Below, piece by piece: positions 33,151 through 41,286 of a DNA stretch of 64,000 nt. Below the pieces are notes generated by a model. It saw only the letters and a program-made list of their open reading frames with translations, made no database searches and was not told the origin of the DNA. The DNA lies in the NCBI RefSeq assembly GCF_023276435.1, contig NZ_JALLPO010000027.1:62857-126856 (forward strand). Direction: 5' to 3'. How positions within the stretch are numbered: the stretch's first letter is position 1; the number at the start of each line of letters is the position of its first letter. Both the position numbers and the translations under genes were made by a program. Source of the stretch: Sphaerisporangium perillae (GTDB taxonomy: Bacteria > Actinomycetota > Actinomycetes > Streptosporangiales > Streptosporangiaceae).

Positions 33151-34107
33151 ATGACGGCTGGGCGACCGATGCCCACACAGGACGACGTGCTCGGGTACTT
33201 CAACACGCTGTCGAACTGGGGACGGTGGGGCGACGACGACGAGCTCGGCACTCTGAACCACATCACCGACGACGTCCGGCTGGCGGCGGCGCGGGCCGTG
33301 CGCCACGGCAGGAGCGTGTCGTGCGCATGGGAGGTTGCCGTACCGGAAGACATGGAGCGGTCGACGACGACGTGCCCGTGCGCCGCCGACATGCCGGGTG
33401 CCGAGGACATGCCGGCGCCCGGATTCCGCGACGACCGGCGCTGGGGCTTTTCGTCCGAGCGGCTCGGCGTCACCTTCCACGGCAACACCCTCACCCACGT
33501 CGACTCGCCGTGCCACATCTTCTGGGACGGCACGATGTACAACGGGCGGTCGCACTCGCTGGTCGACGCCGCGACGGGATCGGCGTGGGCGTCCGTCACG
33601 GCGGCGGCGAACGGGATCATCACGCGTGGTGTCCTGCTGGACATTGCGAGCGTGCGGGATGTGCCGTGGTTGGAACCGGGGCAGGGTGTGTTTCCCGACG
33701 ATCTCGAGGAGGCCGAGCGTCGCCAGGGTGTGCGGGTGCGATCCGGCGATGCGGTACTCCTGCGGACCGGCTATGGCCGCGTCCGGCACGAGACCGGTGC
33801 GGTCAGCGGTTTCACGCAGGCCGGGTGGCACGCGTCCTGCCTGCCGTGGCTGCATGAACGGGAGGTCGCGCTGATCGGCGCTGACACCCCCCAGGACGTT
33901 CAGCCGTCGGGGTACGAAGGCGTGTTGATGCCGGTTCACGCCGTGAGCCTCGTCGCTATGGGTCTGTGGATGCTCGACAACTGCGACCTGGAGGCGTGCG
34001 CGACGACGGCTGCCGAGCTCGGCCAGTGGGACTTCCACCTCGCAGTCGCGCCGGTCCGCTTCGCCGGTACGTCCGGCAGCCCGGTCAACCCGATCGCCAC
34101 ATTCTGA
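33151..34107 (+). CDS. Cyclase family protein (kynurenine formamidase-like)
   Basis: From ATG 33151 the product is 318 residues of the cyclase family, metal-dependent hydrolases related to kynurenine formamidase. Markers are NWGRWGDDDELGTLNHITDDVRLAAARAVRHGRSVS near the N-terminus, the metal-binding FHGNTLTHVDSPCHIFWDGTMYNG (H-x-D-x-P-x-H) and GDAVLLRTGYG. GGAGGAG at 33132-33138 is a possible ribosome site, twelve bases away. The frame is also open upstream into the tail-fibre fragment, so the expressed protein might be longer. Substrate is unknown; there is no tryptophan-pathway gene nearby. Confidence 0.8.
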   Translation: MTAGRPMPTQDDVLGYFNTLSNWGRWGDDDELGTLNHITDDVRLAAARAVRHGRSVSCAWEVAVPEDMERSTTTCPCAADMPGAEDMPAPGFRDDRRWGFSSERLGVTFHGNTLTHVDSPCHIFWDGTMYNGRSHSLVDAATGSAWASVTAAANGIITRGVLLDIASVRDVPWLEPGQGVFPDDLEEAERRQGVRVRSGDAVLLRTGYGRVRHETGAVSGFTQAGWHASCLPWLHEREVALIGADTPQDVQPSGYEGVLMPVHAVSLVAMGLWMLDNCDLEACATTAAELGQWDFHLAVAPVRFAGTSGSPVNPIATF

Positions 34108-34775
34108 CCGCGGTTCACGAGGAGGTGCGACGCCATGAAGGACCCGGCCCGCACCTGGAACGCGGTCGTGGGTGCCTACGTCGGTGGTGCTCGGCCGCGT
34201 GAGGAGAGCCGATAGTCGTTAAGTACTCAGACCGCGAACGGCCGCTCGATGCGTCTCGCGGCGAAGATGGCCATCACCGAGGTGGGGATGTTCGAGGAGT
34301 ACGGCGCCGAGCAGTGGTTCGATGTGCGGGTCGCACGCCCGGTAGCGGCCGATTGCTGACACCGCACCTGACCTGGGAAAACCGAGGTGACCCCGTGAGT
34401 GACGGCCGCGAGGGCTCTGTCACTCAACCGCTTCTGACCTGGGCAAACGTGAGTGACAGTCCCCCGGGACTGACAAGCCCGGCGTCGTCGCGGTCCACGA
34501 CAGTAAGAAGCCTCACGGTCCCAAGCTCTTCTGTGCCCCCGGCGCATGGCGCACCTTCATCGGCGGCGTCAAGACAGGCGACCTCGACCACCCAGCCTGA
34601 TTGCCAGACTTCCCCCGTTTGCCGCCAGACCCGACAGGTTCGCTTCGCCCACTGCCCTCCGGCCCTGTTCCTCCCGCAGGTGGGCGCGGCCTGAGCGCGA
34701 GCATCCGCGGGCCAGACCCGTCGGCGCCGGCGGAGTTCTCGCCGGATGAGCGGGCGGCGGGGCCGGCGTCCCTAC
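34108..34775. other. Remnant-rich stretch with a DUF397 fragment
   Basis: No intact gene. Right after the cyclase, 34135-34215 encodes a short frame (MKDPARTWNAVVGAYVGG) and 34249-34359 another (AKMAITEVGMFEEYGAEQWF) that look once-coding but that I cannot name. On the plus strand 34467-34602 encodes GVVAVHDSKKPHGPKLF...WRTFIGGVKTGDLD and a stop, the C-terminal end of a DUF397 protein, the small partner of Scr1-type regulators. Between these, GTGAGTGAC/GTCACTCA (34394-34425) is an inverted repeat and CTGACCTGGG occurs twice (34367 and 34435). The remainder shows nothing I can support. Confidence 0.4.
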
Positions 34776-35354
34776 CTACCTAGCGAGGGCCGTGGGAAGC
34801 CACCGGAGGGTGGCGAGGATCCGGATCAGGCTCGCGGGTATGGCGATGGCCATCGGCCACATCGGGACGGGAGCGAGGAGGGCGATCGCGATCAGCATCA
34901 GCACGTCGAGGGCTATCAGTCCCAAGGCGGCGGCGAGGGTCGCCCGGCGCATCCTGCGGTAGGCGCGCCTCTCACGGGCCGCCAGGAGCAGGGCGAGCAC
35001 GGTGACCGCCAGCGTGGTGCCGTACAGCATCCTGACCGCGAGCGGCACCGGCCACGTCCAGGCGTGGGCGGCGACCAGGGTGGCTCCCCACGCGGCTCCC
35101 ACCAGGGGGCCGGTCGCCAGCAGGGTCAGCGCGGCACGCCGCCACGGTGACTCGCGGAAGAAGGCGGCCGTGATCAGGCCGACCTCGCCGAACTCGCCGA
35201 TCGCCGCCCGTGCCGCGCGTTCCGGGTCGCCGGATATGGCCAGGTACTTCTCGAAGGTCTCGTGCAGTCCGTCCGCGATCTCTTCCACCGCCTGAGGAGG
35301 CAGCCGGCAGGCCAGAGCCCGCAGGTGCTGCGCGATCAGCTCGTGGTCGGCCAT
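34776..35354 (-). CDS. HAAS/DUF1700-like membrane protein paired with PadR
   Basis: A 192-residue protein. The first 70 residues are a soluble helical domain (LIAQHLRALACRLPPQAVEEIADGLHETFEKYLAISGDPERAARAAIGEFGE) that matches the HAAS/DUF1700 type of module often encoded next to PadR regulators. It is followed by four hydrophobic helices. ATG at 35354 lies inside the end of the PadR gene, an overlap of 19 bases, so the two are co-expressed. The family is thought to transmit signals or tune membrane stress responses, but this member's role is unknown. Confidence 0.75.
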   Translation of the reverse strand: MADHELIAQHLRALACRLPPQAVEEIADGLHETFEKYLAISGDPERAARAAIGEFGEVGLITAAFFRESPWRRAALTLLATGPLVGAAWGATLVAAHAWTWPVPLAVRMLYGTTLAVTVLALLLAARERRAYRRMRRATLAAALGLIALDVLMLIAIALLAPVPMWPMAIAIPASLIRILATLRWLPTALAR

Positions 35355-35674
35355 GGCCGGGCTCCCAGTGCGGTGGTGACCGCGGCGGCGAACTCCTGCC
35401 AGCCTGCCCTCTCTCCGCTGAGCGCCCTGCCGCCCGCCTCGGTGAGCCGGTAGGTACGGCGGCGGCGTCCCGCGACGACCGACCAGCTGCCGGCGATGAG
35501 CCCGGCGCGCTCGAGGCGATGCAGGGCCGGGTAGACGGTCCCGGTGGGCAGGTCGATACGGCCGCCGGTCGCCGCGCACAGGGCTTCCTTGACCGCGTAG
35601 CCGTGCAGCGGCCCCTCCTCCAGGGCGGCCAGCAACAGGCCGTCCAGGTGTCCTTTAAGCGCCTCCGCCCTCAT
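35336..35674 (-). CDS. PadR family transcriptional regulator
   Basis: A 112-residue PadR repressor: EALKGHLDGLLLAALEEGPLHGYAVKEAL, RIDLPTGTVYPALHRLERAGLIAGSWSV and RRRTYRLTEAGGRALSGER form the winged helix. Length matches small PadR proteins with a single dimerisation helix. It overlaps the membrane-protein gene and is divergent from the PEP-utilising enzyme. Three identical-core palindromes (TAGCGNNGCTA) in the 140-base divergent region, one of them four bases before the PadR start, are very probably its operators, so it should repress both itself and the neighbour. Confidence 0.9.
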   Translation of the reverse strand: MRAEALKGHLDGLLLAALEEGPLHGYAVKEALCAATGGRIDLPTGTVYPALHRLERAGLIAGSWSVVAGRRRRTYRLTEAGGRALSGERAGWQEFAAAVTTALGARPWPTTS

Positions 35675-35677
35675 ACG

Positions 35678-35746
35678 TAGCGACGCTACACCGAGCCTTG
35701 TCCGGCGGCAATCGCTGGAGTAGCGTCGCTATATATAGCGTTGCTA
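35678..35746. promoter_or_regulatory. Three TAGCGNNGCTA palindromes (PadR operators)
   Basis: TAGCGACGCTA at 35678-35688, TAGCGTCGCTA at 35721-35731 and TAGCGTTGCTA at 35736-35746 share five-base arms TAGCG/GCTA. The last two are separated by TATA, giving a 26-base compound operator that overlaps a likely -10 (TATATA) for the rightward gene. Symmetry, copy number and position between padR and its divergent neighbour support a PadR-controlled switch. Confidence 0.8.
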
Positions 35747-35817
35747 CGTATTGGGGCGGACATCAGCGGGATCGGCATGCCGGGCATCCCGATCCCGCAG
35801 GCGGGAGAGCGGATATC

Positions 35818-37950
35818 ATGATCGTCAGGTTGGCGGACGCCGCCGCGTACGGCCGGTCGCTGATCGGCGCCAAGGCCGCGAACCTGGCCACGCTCGCCGC
35901 GACCGGTCTTCTCGTGCCCGATGGCTTCGTGGTCCCGGTGGACGCCGACCCCTCCCCCGACGAGGTGCGCCGCGCGGTCGGCCACCTGGGAGCGGGCAGG
36001 TTCGCGGTGCGGTCGTCGGCCGTCGCCGAAGACCTGCCCGAGGCCTCCTACGCCGGGCTCTACGAGACGTTCCTGAATGTGACACCCGGCGAGGTCGCCG
36101 ACGCGGCACAGCGCTGCCGCGCCTCGGCCGGGGCCGGACGGGTCGCCGCGTATCACCACGGGGACGCCGGCCGGGGGGTGGCGGTGCTGGTGCAGCGGAT
36201 GGTCGACGCGGACGCGGCCGGAGTGGCCTTTACCGCCGACCCGGTGACCGGCGCCCGCGATGAGGTCCTCATCACGGCGGTGCGCGGTCTGGGCGAGTCG
36301 CTGGTCTCGGGCCAGGCGGTGGGCGAGGAGTGGATCGTCCGCCGCGGGCACGTCGAGCTCACCCGGCCAGGTGAGGTGCTGGAGCCCGAACAGGCCCGGG
36401 CGATCGCCGGCCTCGCCCGGCGCGTGCAGGATCTGCTCGGCGGGCCGCAGGACATCGAGTGGGCGATCGAGGCCGGCCGGGTCCATCTGCTGCAGGCGCG
36501 GCCGATGACCGCCCTGCCGGAGCCCGTCACCTGGCAGCCCCCTGGGGGCGGGCTGTGGCTGCGCAACTTCCGCATCGGCGAATGGCTACCGGATCCGGTC
36601 ACGCCGCTGTTCGCCGACTGGCTGCTGCCGCGCATGGACGAGGGGTTCCGGGAGGGCATGCGGGACACCGCCGGCGTCGCGGTGCCCTTCCACTACGGTG
36701 TCGTCAACGGCTGGTACTACACCCGGCCCACGCCCTCCCTGCGGCACGTTCCCGCCGCGGTCCTCAGGTCGCGCGGCAGGCTGCCGGCTTTCATGGTCAA
36801 CGCGCTCGTCCGCCCCGGGCGCGACCCCGCCGCCGCGGACCGCGCTCTGCTCGGCCGCCTGTACCGGCGATGGCATGACGATCTGCTACCCGCCTACCGC
36901 GATCTGGCCGGCCGGCGGGCCGATGGCCTGCCGGCGCCCGAGCTGATCGAACTGGTCGACCAGATCGCCCGCACGGCAGGACGGCACCTGTGGTATCTGG
37001 CCGTGGTCGGTGGGGCCGCCTGGAAGATGGAAACCTGCCTGGCCCGGTTCCTCGCCCGCCGGCGGCTCACGGGGGTCAGTGCGCAAACCCTGCTGAGCGG
37101 CCTGCCCGGCGCCGATCGCAGCGTGCCCGCCCACGCGGTGTACAGCCTCGACTGGTACCACCCCACCGCGGCGGAGAGCGGGCTCCCGGGAGCCGGCGCC
37201 GGCCCCTGCGGTCAGGCGGAGCTGGAGAACCGGCGCGTTCGGGGCGAACGTGACTACCGGGATCAGCTCACCGGCCGGCCCCGGCTTCTCGCCGCCTTCA
37301 CGACGATGACGGAGACCGCGCAACGCTACGCCGTGATCCGTGAGCGGCAGGCCCGCGAGCTCACCGTGGGATGGCCCCTGCTGCGTGAATGCGCGCGCCG
37401 GATCGGGCAGCTCCTGACCGATGACGGCGTGCTCGAAGAGCCGGACGAGGTGTTCTTCCTCACCCGGAGCGAGATCGGTCAGAGCGGGCCGCACGGAGCG
37501 GTGGCCCGGCAGCGCCGTATCGCGTGGGAAGGACAGCGCCGGCTGGCCGCGCCACTGACCATCGGGACACCACCACCGGTCATCGGCCGCCACCTTCTGC
37601 GCACCCTTGGCCTCACCCGCGCGGGCCGCACAGCAGACACCCTCACCGGGCAGGGCGCCAGCGCCGGCCGGGCCACCGGCCCGGTGCGCGTCATCCACGG
37701 CGCCGAGGACTTCGGCGACGTCCGGCCCGGCGACGTGCTGGTCGCCAGGGCCACCGCCCCCGCGTGGACACCGCTGTTCGCGACGGTCACCGCTGTGGTG
37801 ACGGACGGCGGCACGCTGGCCGCCCATGCCTCGCTGATCGCCCGTGAGTACGGCATACCGGCCGTCGTGGCGACGGGCGATGCCACGCTGCGCCTCCGCG
37901 ACGGCCAGATCGTCACGGTCGACGGCACCCAGGGGATCGTCCACCTGTAG
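35818..37950 (+). CDS. PEP-utilising phosphotransferase, PEP synthase/rifampin phosphotransferase-like
   Basis: A 710-residue enzyme. The N-terminal ATP-grasp domain shows GAKAANLATLAATGLLVPDGFVV, FAVRSSAVAEDLPEASYAGLYETFLNV, GVAFTADPVTG and DIEWAIEAGRVHLLQARPMTAL. A middle helical region (about 270-610) has no PEP synthase TIM barrel. The C-terminal swivel domain has VTDGGTLAAHASLIAREYGIPAVV with the phospho-acceptor histidine. This order (ATP-grasp, middle substrate domain, His domain) is that of rifampin phosphotransferases, but the sequence is shorter and the middle region differs, so the substrate may be another small molecule. GGGAGAG precedes ATG 35818. Controlled by the divergent PadR. 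Confidence 0.85.
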   Translation: MIVRLADAAAYGRSLIGAKAANLATLAATGLLVPDGFVVPVDADPSPDEVRRAVGHLGAGRFAVRSSAVAEDLPEASYAGLYETFLNVTPGEVADAAQRCRASAGAGRVAAYHHGDAGRGVAVLVQRMVDADAAGVAFTADPVTGARDEVLITAVRGLGESLVSGQAVGEEWIVRRGHVELTRPGEVLEPEQARAIAGLARRVQDLLGGPQDIEWAIEAGRVHLLQARPMTALPEPVTWQPPGGGLWLRNFRIGEWLPDPVTPLFADWLLPRMDEGFREGMRDTAGVAVPFHYGVVNGWYYTRPTPSLRHVPAAVLRSRGRLPAFMVNALVRPGRDPAAADRALLGRLYRRWHDDLLPAYRDLAGRRADGLPAPELIELVDQIARTAGRHLWYLAVVGGAAWKMETCLARFLARRRLTGVSAQTLLSGLPGADRSVPAHAVYSLDWYHPTAAESGLPGAGAGPCGQAELENRRVRGERDYRDQLTGRPRLLAAFTTMTETAQRYAVIRERQARELTVGWPLLRECARRIGQLLTDDGVLEEPDEVFFLTRSEIGQSGPHGAVARQRRIAWEGQRRLAAPLTIGTPPPVIGRHLLRTLGLTRAGRTADTLTGQGASAGRATGPVRVIHGAEDFGDVRPGDVLVARATAPAWTPLFATVTAVVTDGGTLAAHASLIAREYGIPAVVATGDATLRLRDGQIVTVDGTQGIVHL

Positions 37951-38090
37951 CCGGCAGCGGGTTCGATGCATGAAGGCCGTCCTCAAACAACGCTCCAGGA
38001 AATACCCGCACGGCCGAAATCGGGGTTTCGCGGTACCGGGATGCCCGTGTTTCGCTAGCGTCACTTCCGTCCCGCAGGAAGGAGCCCCGG

Positions 38091-38813
38091 ATGCGACGCC
38101 TCGTCTCCGTTCTCGCCACCGCGCTGGCGGCGACCTCGCTTCTCCCCGCCCCCGCCGCCCTGGCGCAGCCGGCTCGAAGCGCAGAGAGCAACGCGATCAC
38201 CCGGGTGGACGCGGCGACCTCGGTGGTCAAGGGCAAGGCGACCTTCTACGAGCTTCGGCCCGGCGGCGGGAACTGCTCCTACCCCTCCGCTCCGGCCGGC
38301 AGCCTCTATGTCGCGCTCTCGCCCCGCGAGTACGCCGGCGGCACCGCGTGCGGCGGCTACCTGAGCGTCACCGGGCCGAGAGGAACCGTCCGGGTCAAGG
38401 TCGTCGACCAGTGCCCGAAGTGCCCGGCGGGTCACATCGACCTGAGCCGTACGGCCTTCGCCCGTGTCGCGGACCCCGGCAAGGGCATGGCAGGGGTGAC
38501 CTACCGCCCGGTCCGCGACCCGCGGATCGGCAGGCGGCTCTCCTTCCGCGTCAAGGAGGAGTCGTCGCGATGGTGGCTCGCCCTGCTGGTCATCGACCAC
38601 GGCAACTCGCTCACCTCGGTCGAGATGCGGGGAGGCGGCGGCGCGTGGCGCGAGCTCGCCCGCACCGACTACAACTATTGGATCGCCCGGTCAGGCATGG
38701 GCCCGGGCCCCTTCACCGTGCGGGTCACCGACAGGCGCGGCCACCAGGCCACGGTCAGGCGCGTACGGCTGGCGCCGGCCGTGATACAGCGCACCACCGC
38801 GAAGATGTACTAG
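38091..38813 (+). CDS. Expansin-like secreted protein (double-psi barrel)
   Basis: A 240-residue exported protein. The signal peptide is about residues 1-25 (LATALAATSLLPAPAALAQ). The mature part begins with a barwin/RlpA-like double-psi barrel: GKATFYELRPGGGNCSYP, YVALSPREYAGGTACGGYLSV, VKVVDQCPKCPAGHIDLSRTAFARVAD (the conserved Asp in VDQC and HIDLS). The last 80 residues form an Ig-like CBM63-type domain with WWLALLVIDHGNSLTSVEM and DYNYWIARSGMGPGPFTVRVTDRRG. Bacterial expansins loosen cellulose or peptidoglycan without hydrolysis. AAGGAG lies nine bases before ATG. It is a single-gene unit. Confidence 0.88.
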   Translation: MRRLVSVLATALAATSLLPAPAALAQPARSAESNAITRVDAATSVVKGKATFYELRPGGGNCSYPSAPAGSLYVALSPREYAGGTACGGYLSVTGPRGTVRVKVVDQCPKCPAGHIDLSRTAFARVADPGKGMAGVTYRPVRDPRIGRRLSFRVKEESSRWWLALLVIDHGNSLTSVEMRGGGGAWRELARTDYNYWIARSGMGPGPFTVRVTDRRGHQATVRRVRLAPAVIQRTTAKMY

Positions 38814-38914
38814 CGCCGCGCGCCACGGCGAAGCGCCCGCGCCCCCTGGCCGATGGTCATGACCCCGCCCGGCGCGCCGCGGCACATGAGCATTTCAGCT
38901 CACACCTCGGCGGC

Positions 38915-39460
38915 TCACCCCGGGAAGCGCAGGAAGCCGGGCGGGACGTGGTCCACCAGCCATACTCCATTGGCGCTGACCTGGAACTCGTGCCCGGCGG
39001 CGTGCATCGCGGCGGCGTCGGCGACGAGCACGACCGGGACGCCCCTGCGGGCGCCCACCCGGGTCGCGGTCTCCCGGTCCGGGGACAGGTGCACGTGGTG
39101 GCGGTTCATCGGCCGCAGGCCCTGCGCGCGGATCGAGGGCAGGTTCCGGGCCACCGTGCCGTGGTAGAGGATCGCGGGCGGCTCGACCACCGGCAGGTCG
39201 AGCCGAACCGGCACCGAATGGCCCTGGCTGGCCCGGATCCGGCCGTCCTGGATGACGTATCGCCGCTTGTCGTTGGCGGCGACCACCTGCTCCAGCTCCG
39301 GCATCGTGATCGGGAATCCGTGCTCACCGGCCACGCGCAGGAGGGTCTCCACCTCCACCCAGCCGCTCGCGTCCAGGGTGAGCCCGATGCGCTCCGGCTG
39401 ATGCCGCAGGTGCTTGGCCAGGTACTTGGAGACCCGTACCATCCGTCGCTCGTCCATCAT
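38915..39460 (-). CDS. kptA: RNA 2'-phosphotransferase, KptA/Tpt1
   Basis: A 181-residue KptA, which removes an internal RNA 2'-phosphate by transfer to NAD. Family motifs: RVSKYLAKHLRHQPERIGL near the N-terminus, WVEVETLL, VVAANDKRRYVI with RIRASQGHSV, YHGTVARNLPSIRAQGLRPMNRHHVHLS and the C-terminal NGVWLVDHVPPGFL. The expected RNA- and NAD-binding His/Arg residues are present. ATG at 39460 (MMDERRMV) fits the conserved start; an earlier TTG at 39493 is unlikely. Bacterial KptA is thought to act in RNA repair or to be idle, as most bacteria lack the tRNA ligase that makes its substrate. Confidence 0.93.
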   Translation of the reverse strand: MMDERRMVRVSKYLAKHLRHQPERIGLTLDASGWVEVETLLRVAGEHGFPITMPELEQVVAANDKRRYVIQDGRIRASQGHSVPVRLDLPVVEPPAILYHGTVARNLPSIRAQGLRPMNRHHVHLSPDRETATRVGARRGVPVVLVADAAAMHAAGHEFQVSANGVWLVDHVPPGFLRFPG

Positions 39461-39836
39461 GGGCAGTCTTCCGGGTTCGCGTGTCCCCGCCAACTCTATT
39501 TCCGCGCGCGACCGGCATCACGCCCGGAGAGCGACCCGGTCGTGCGACAGGTCCCCATCACCGCTTCGCGGGAAGCCACGCGAGGCCCATGCGTCGCCGG
39601 TCCTGCGCACCAGCTTCGCCGTACCCGTGCTCTGGTCGGCGCCCGAAGCCCATCCACCGCTGCCATGTGGTGGTGCCGCGGAGCCAACCTGACGGCCGTG
39701 GTCGAGTCAACGAGCCGGCATGCCGATTCGAACGCCCTCCTCTGCCGCCCGCCCCCTCAACTGGGCTTGCGCCGCCCGGTGGGCAGCCTGGCCGGCGAGC
39801 GGGCGGCCGGCCAGGGGGCTGATGTTGCGCCCGTGG
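39461..39836. other. Intergenic region between kptA and the GH25 gene
   Basis: About 375 bases containing the kptA promoter on the minus strand and the 3' flank of the GH25 gene. The tract 39770-39830 contains short inverted repeats (GCCGGCGAGCGGGCGGCCGGC) that could end the GH25 transcript. No gene, tRNA or repeat family is recognised. Confidence 0.35.
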
Positions 39837-40580
39837 TCAGGGGCGGCCGAGGGCGCGTAGCTGGTCGGGGGTCAGCGGAGAGACGTTCTGGTCGATGGGA
39901 ACGTCGGTGTACTGGTGGATGGTCCAGGTCTTCCAGTCGGCGGGCGGTGTGACGTCGCCCTTGGCCCTGCCGTAGTACGCCACCCACAAGGGGTAGTCGG
40001 CCAGGCCGTGGCCGTAGGTGTCGGCGAAGTTCCAGCCGCTGTAGAACAGCGGGGTGACGCCGGTCTCGGACTTCACGTGGGCCAGCCAGGTCTTGGCCCA
40101 GGTGTTGACGTCCGCCACGGACTCGCCGTCAGTGGTCTCCAGGTCCAGCACCAGCAGGTCGCCGGGCTTGGCCGGCTGCTGGTTCACCACCGAGAGGAAG
40201 TAGTCGGCCTCGGCGATGGGATCGTTGCCGGGGTGGCCGTAGTGGTAGGCGCCGCGGACGATGCCCTTCTTGCCGAGTTCCCGCCAGTGGTGGGCGAAGG
40301 AGGGGTCGCGGAAGGTCAGGCCCTCGGTGGCCTTGATGATGCCGAACTGCGCCGGGCTGGCGCTCCAGTCATGATCGGACTCGTAGTCGGAGACGTCCTG
40401 GCCATAGGTGCGGGTGTGGTCGGGGGCGGCTTGCGCCGGGCCGGTTGTCATGACGACGATGGCCGTGGCGGCGAACATGGCCAGGATCAGCCCCGCGATG
40501 GCGGCGTGGAGGAGCTTGCCGGAGAGGTTCAGCCGATCCCTGAGGGAGAGGATGATCGAGGAAAGCCGACGGGTGGGCAT
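39837..40580 (-). CDS. Secreted GH25 lysozyme
   Basis: A 247-residue glycoside hydrolase family 25 muramidase. A long N-terminal signal/anchor (basic residues 1-25 then LLHAAIAGLILAMFAATAIVVMTTGPAQA) precedes the barrel: YGQDVSDYESDHDWSAS, FGIIKATEGLTFRDPSFAHHWRELG, IVRGAYHYGHPGNDPIAEADYFLSVV, the acidic pair LLVLDLETTDG, and PLFYSGWNFADTYG. It ends right after the last barrel elements with no wall-binding repeats. Expression is probably set by the c-di-AMP riboswitch found just upstream, fitting the link between c-di-AMP and wall remodelling. ATG 40580 follows AAGGAG. Confidence 0.92.
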   Translation of the reverse strand: MPTRRLSSIILSLRDRLNLSGKLLHAAIAGLILAMFAATAIVVMTTGPAQAAPDHTRTYGQDVSDYESDHDWSASPAQFGIIKATEGLTFRDPSFAHHWRELGKKGIVRGAYHYGHPGNDPIAEADYFLSVVNQQPAKPGDLLVLDLETTDGESVADVNTWAKTWLAHVKSETGVTPLFYSGWNFADTYGHGLADYPLWVAYYGRAKGDVTPPADWKTWTIHQYTDVPIDQNVSPLTPDQLRALGRP

Positions 40581-40604
40581 GAAGGGGTTGACTCCTTGCT
40601 TCCA

Positions 40605-40730
40605 TGCGCCTACCGGGTTAGCTGACGGGTTCGGGCGGGAAGTGCCCTACGGGCGCCCCTGGGGGCCGGCGCTCCGATTCACCCCGAAAAGATGGGGTCC
40701 CCGGTTCCGCGAGGTACGGATTCGGCGGGC
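40605..40730 (-). ncRNA. c-di-AMP riboswitch (ydaO-yuaA class)
   Basis: Reading the minus strand from about 40730 to 40605, conserved ydaO-yuaA pieces occur in order: GCCGAATCCG, GGAACCGGGGACCC, a GGGGTGAATCG segment, AGGGCACTTCCCGCCCGAA and CCCGTCAGCTAACCCGGTAGGCG. The element ends about 25 bases before the GH25 ATG. In actinobacteria this riboswitch class commonly precedes cell-wall hydrolase genes and is turned off by c-di-AMP. ACACC-GTTAT-GGTGT just beyond it is a possible promoter-proximal palindrome. Confidence 0.88.
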
Positions 40731-41286
40731 GCGTATCCTCGCCGGGACTGGATCCCGCCGGGCACGCGCGGTCTGGGCAACGAAGCGGCAACGGATGCGA
40801 CGGCGTGGGCCATCGCTACACGTGCCGTGACTGCTAAAGGTACACGCAACACCATAACGGTGTAAATAGGACAAACGCCCCATGTGGGCACAACCTGGAC
40901 ACCATCGAACCGGCGGATCGTCCTCGTCCGCGGATCCGCCGAGACCAAGATCACCGTCCCCGGCGCCTGCGACTTCGCCACTCGGACAGCGTCCCGATCA
41001 GATCGCGGGGCCCCGCCCCACTTGGCGTGATTCATACCAGGGGGAATGACCCAGAGCCGAGGTGCTGGGCGAGGAGATGCGATTCAGCGTCGGCACCGTG
41101 GAGGCGGAGTTCACGGGGTCACCGTGGGGAACTCACGCAGCAGCTCGTGGTTGTAAGGGTTGACGCCGGCGATCGACGTCCGTGCATGACGGCGTCGGCG
41201 GTCATGATCTTCCTTCGCTCGACCATGAACGGCCAAGACACCCCGCCTGGCCGTCCCGGCGAGGCGAGGTGCCTTGGAAAGGCGCT
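40731..41286. other. Upstream region of the riboswitch and a small dehydrogenase remnant
   Basis: The part next to the riboswitch is relatively AT-rich (CCTATTTACACCGTTATGGTGTTGCG on the minus strand is shortened here to TTTACACCGTTATGG) and is the likely promoter. Further on, minus-strand 41173-41111 encodes IAGVNPYNHELLREFPTVTP and a stop, closely like the N-terminus of succinate-semialdehyde-type aldehyde dehydrogenases, with no body. I see no other coding sequence. Confidence 0.35.

Noticed and set aside
34394-34445. A possible CRISPR-like repeat around CTGACCTGGG and GTGAGTGAC
   Set aside because: There are only two copies with no regular spacers, and no cas gene is near.
39700-39760. 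GCGTTCGAATCGGC on the minus strand, resembling a tRNA T-arm
   Set aside because: No matching acceptor stem, anticodon arm or D-arm can be placed around it.
40679-41035. A 118-codon minus-strand frame overlapping the riboswitch
   Set aside because: It covers the riboswitch, has no recognisable domain or good ribosome site, and its composition is like non-coding DNA.
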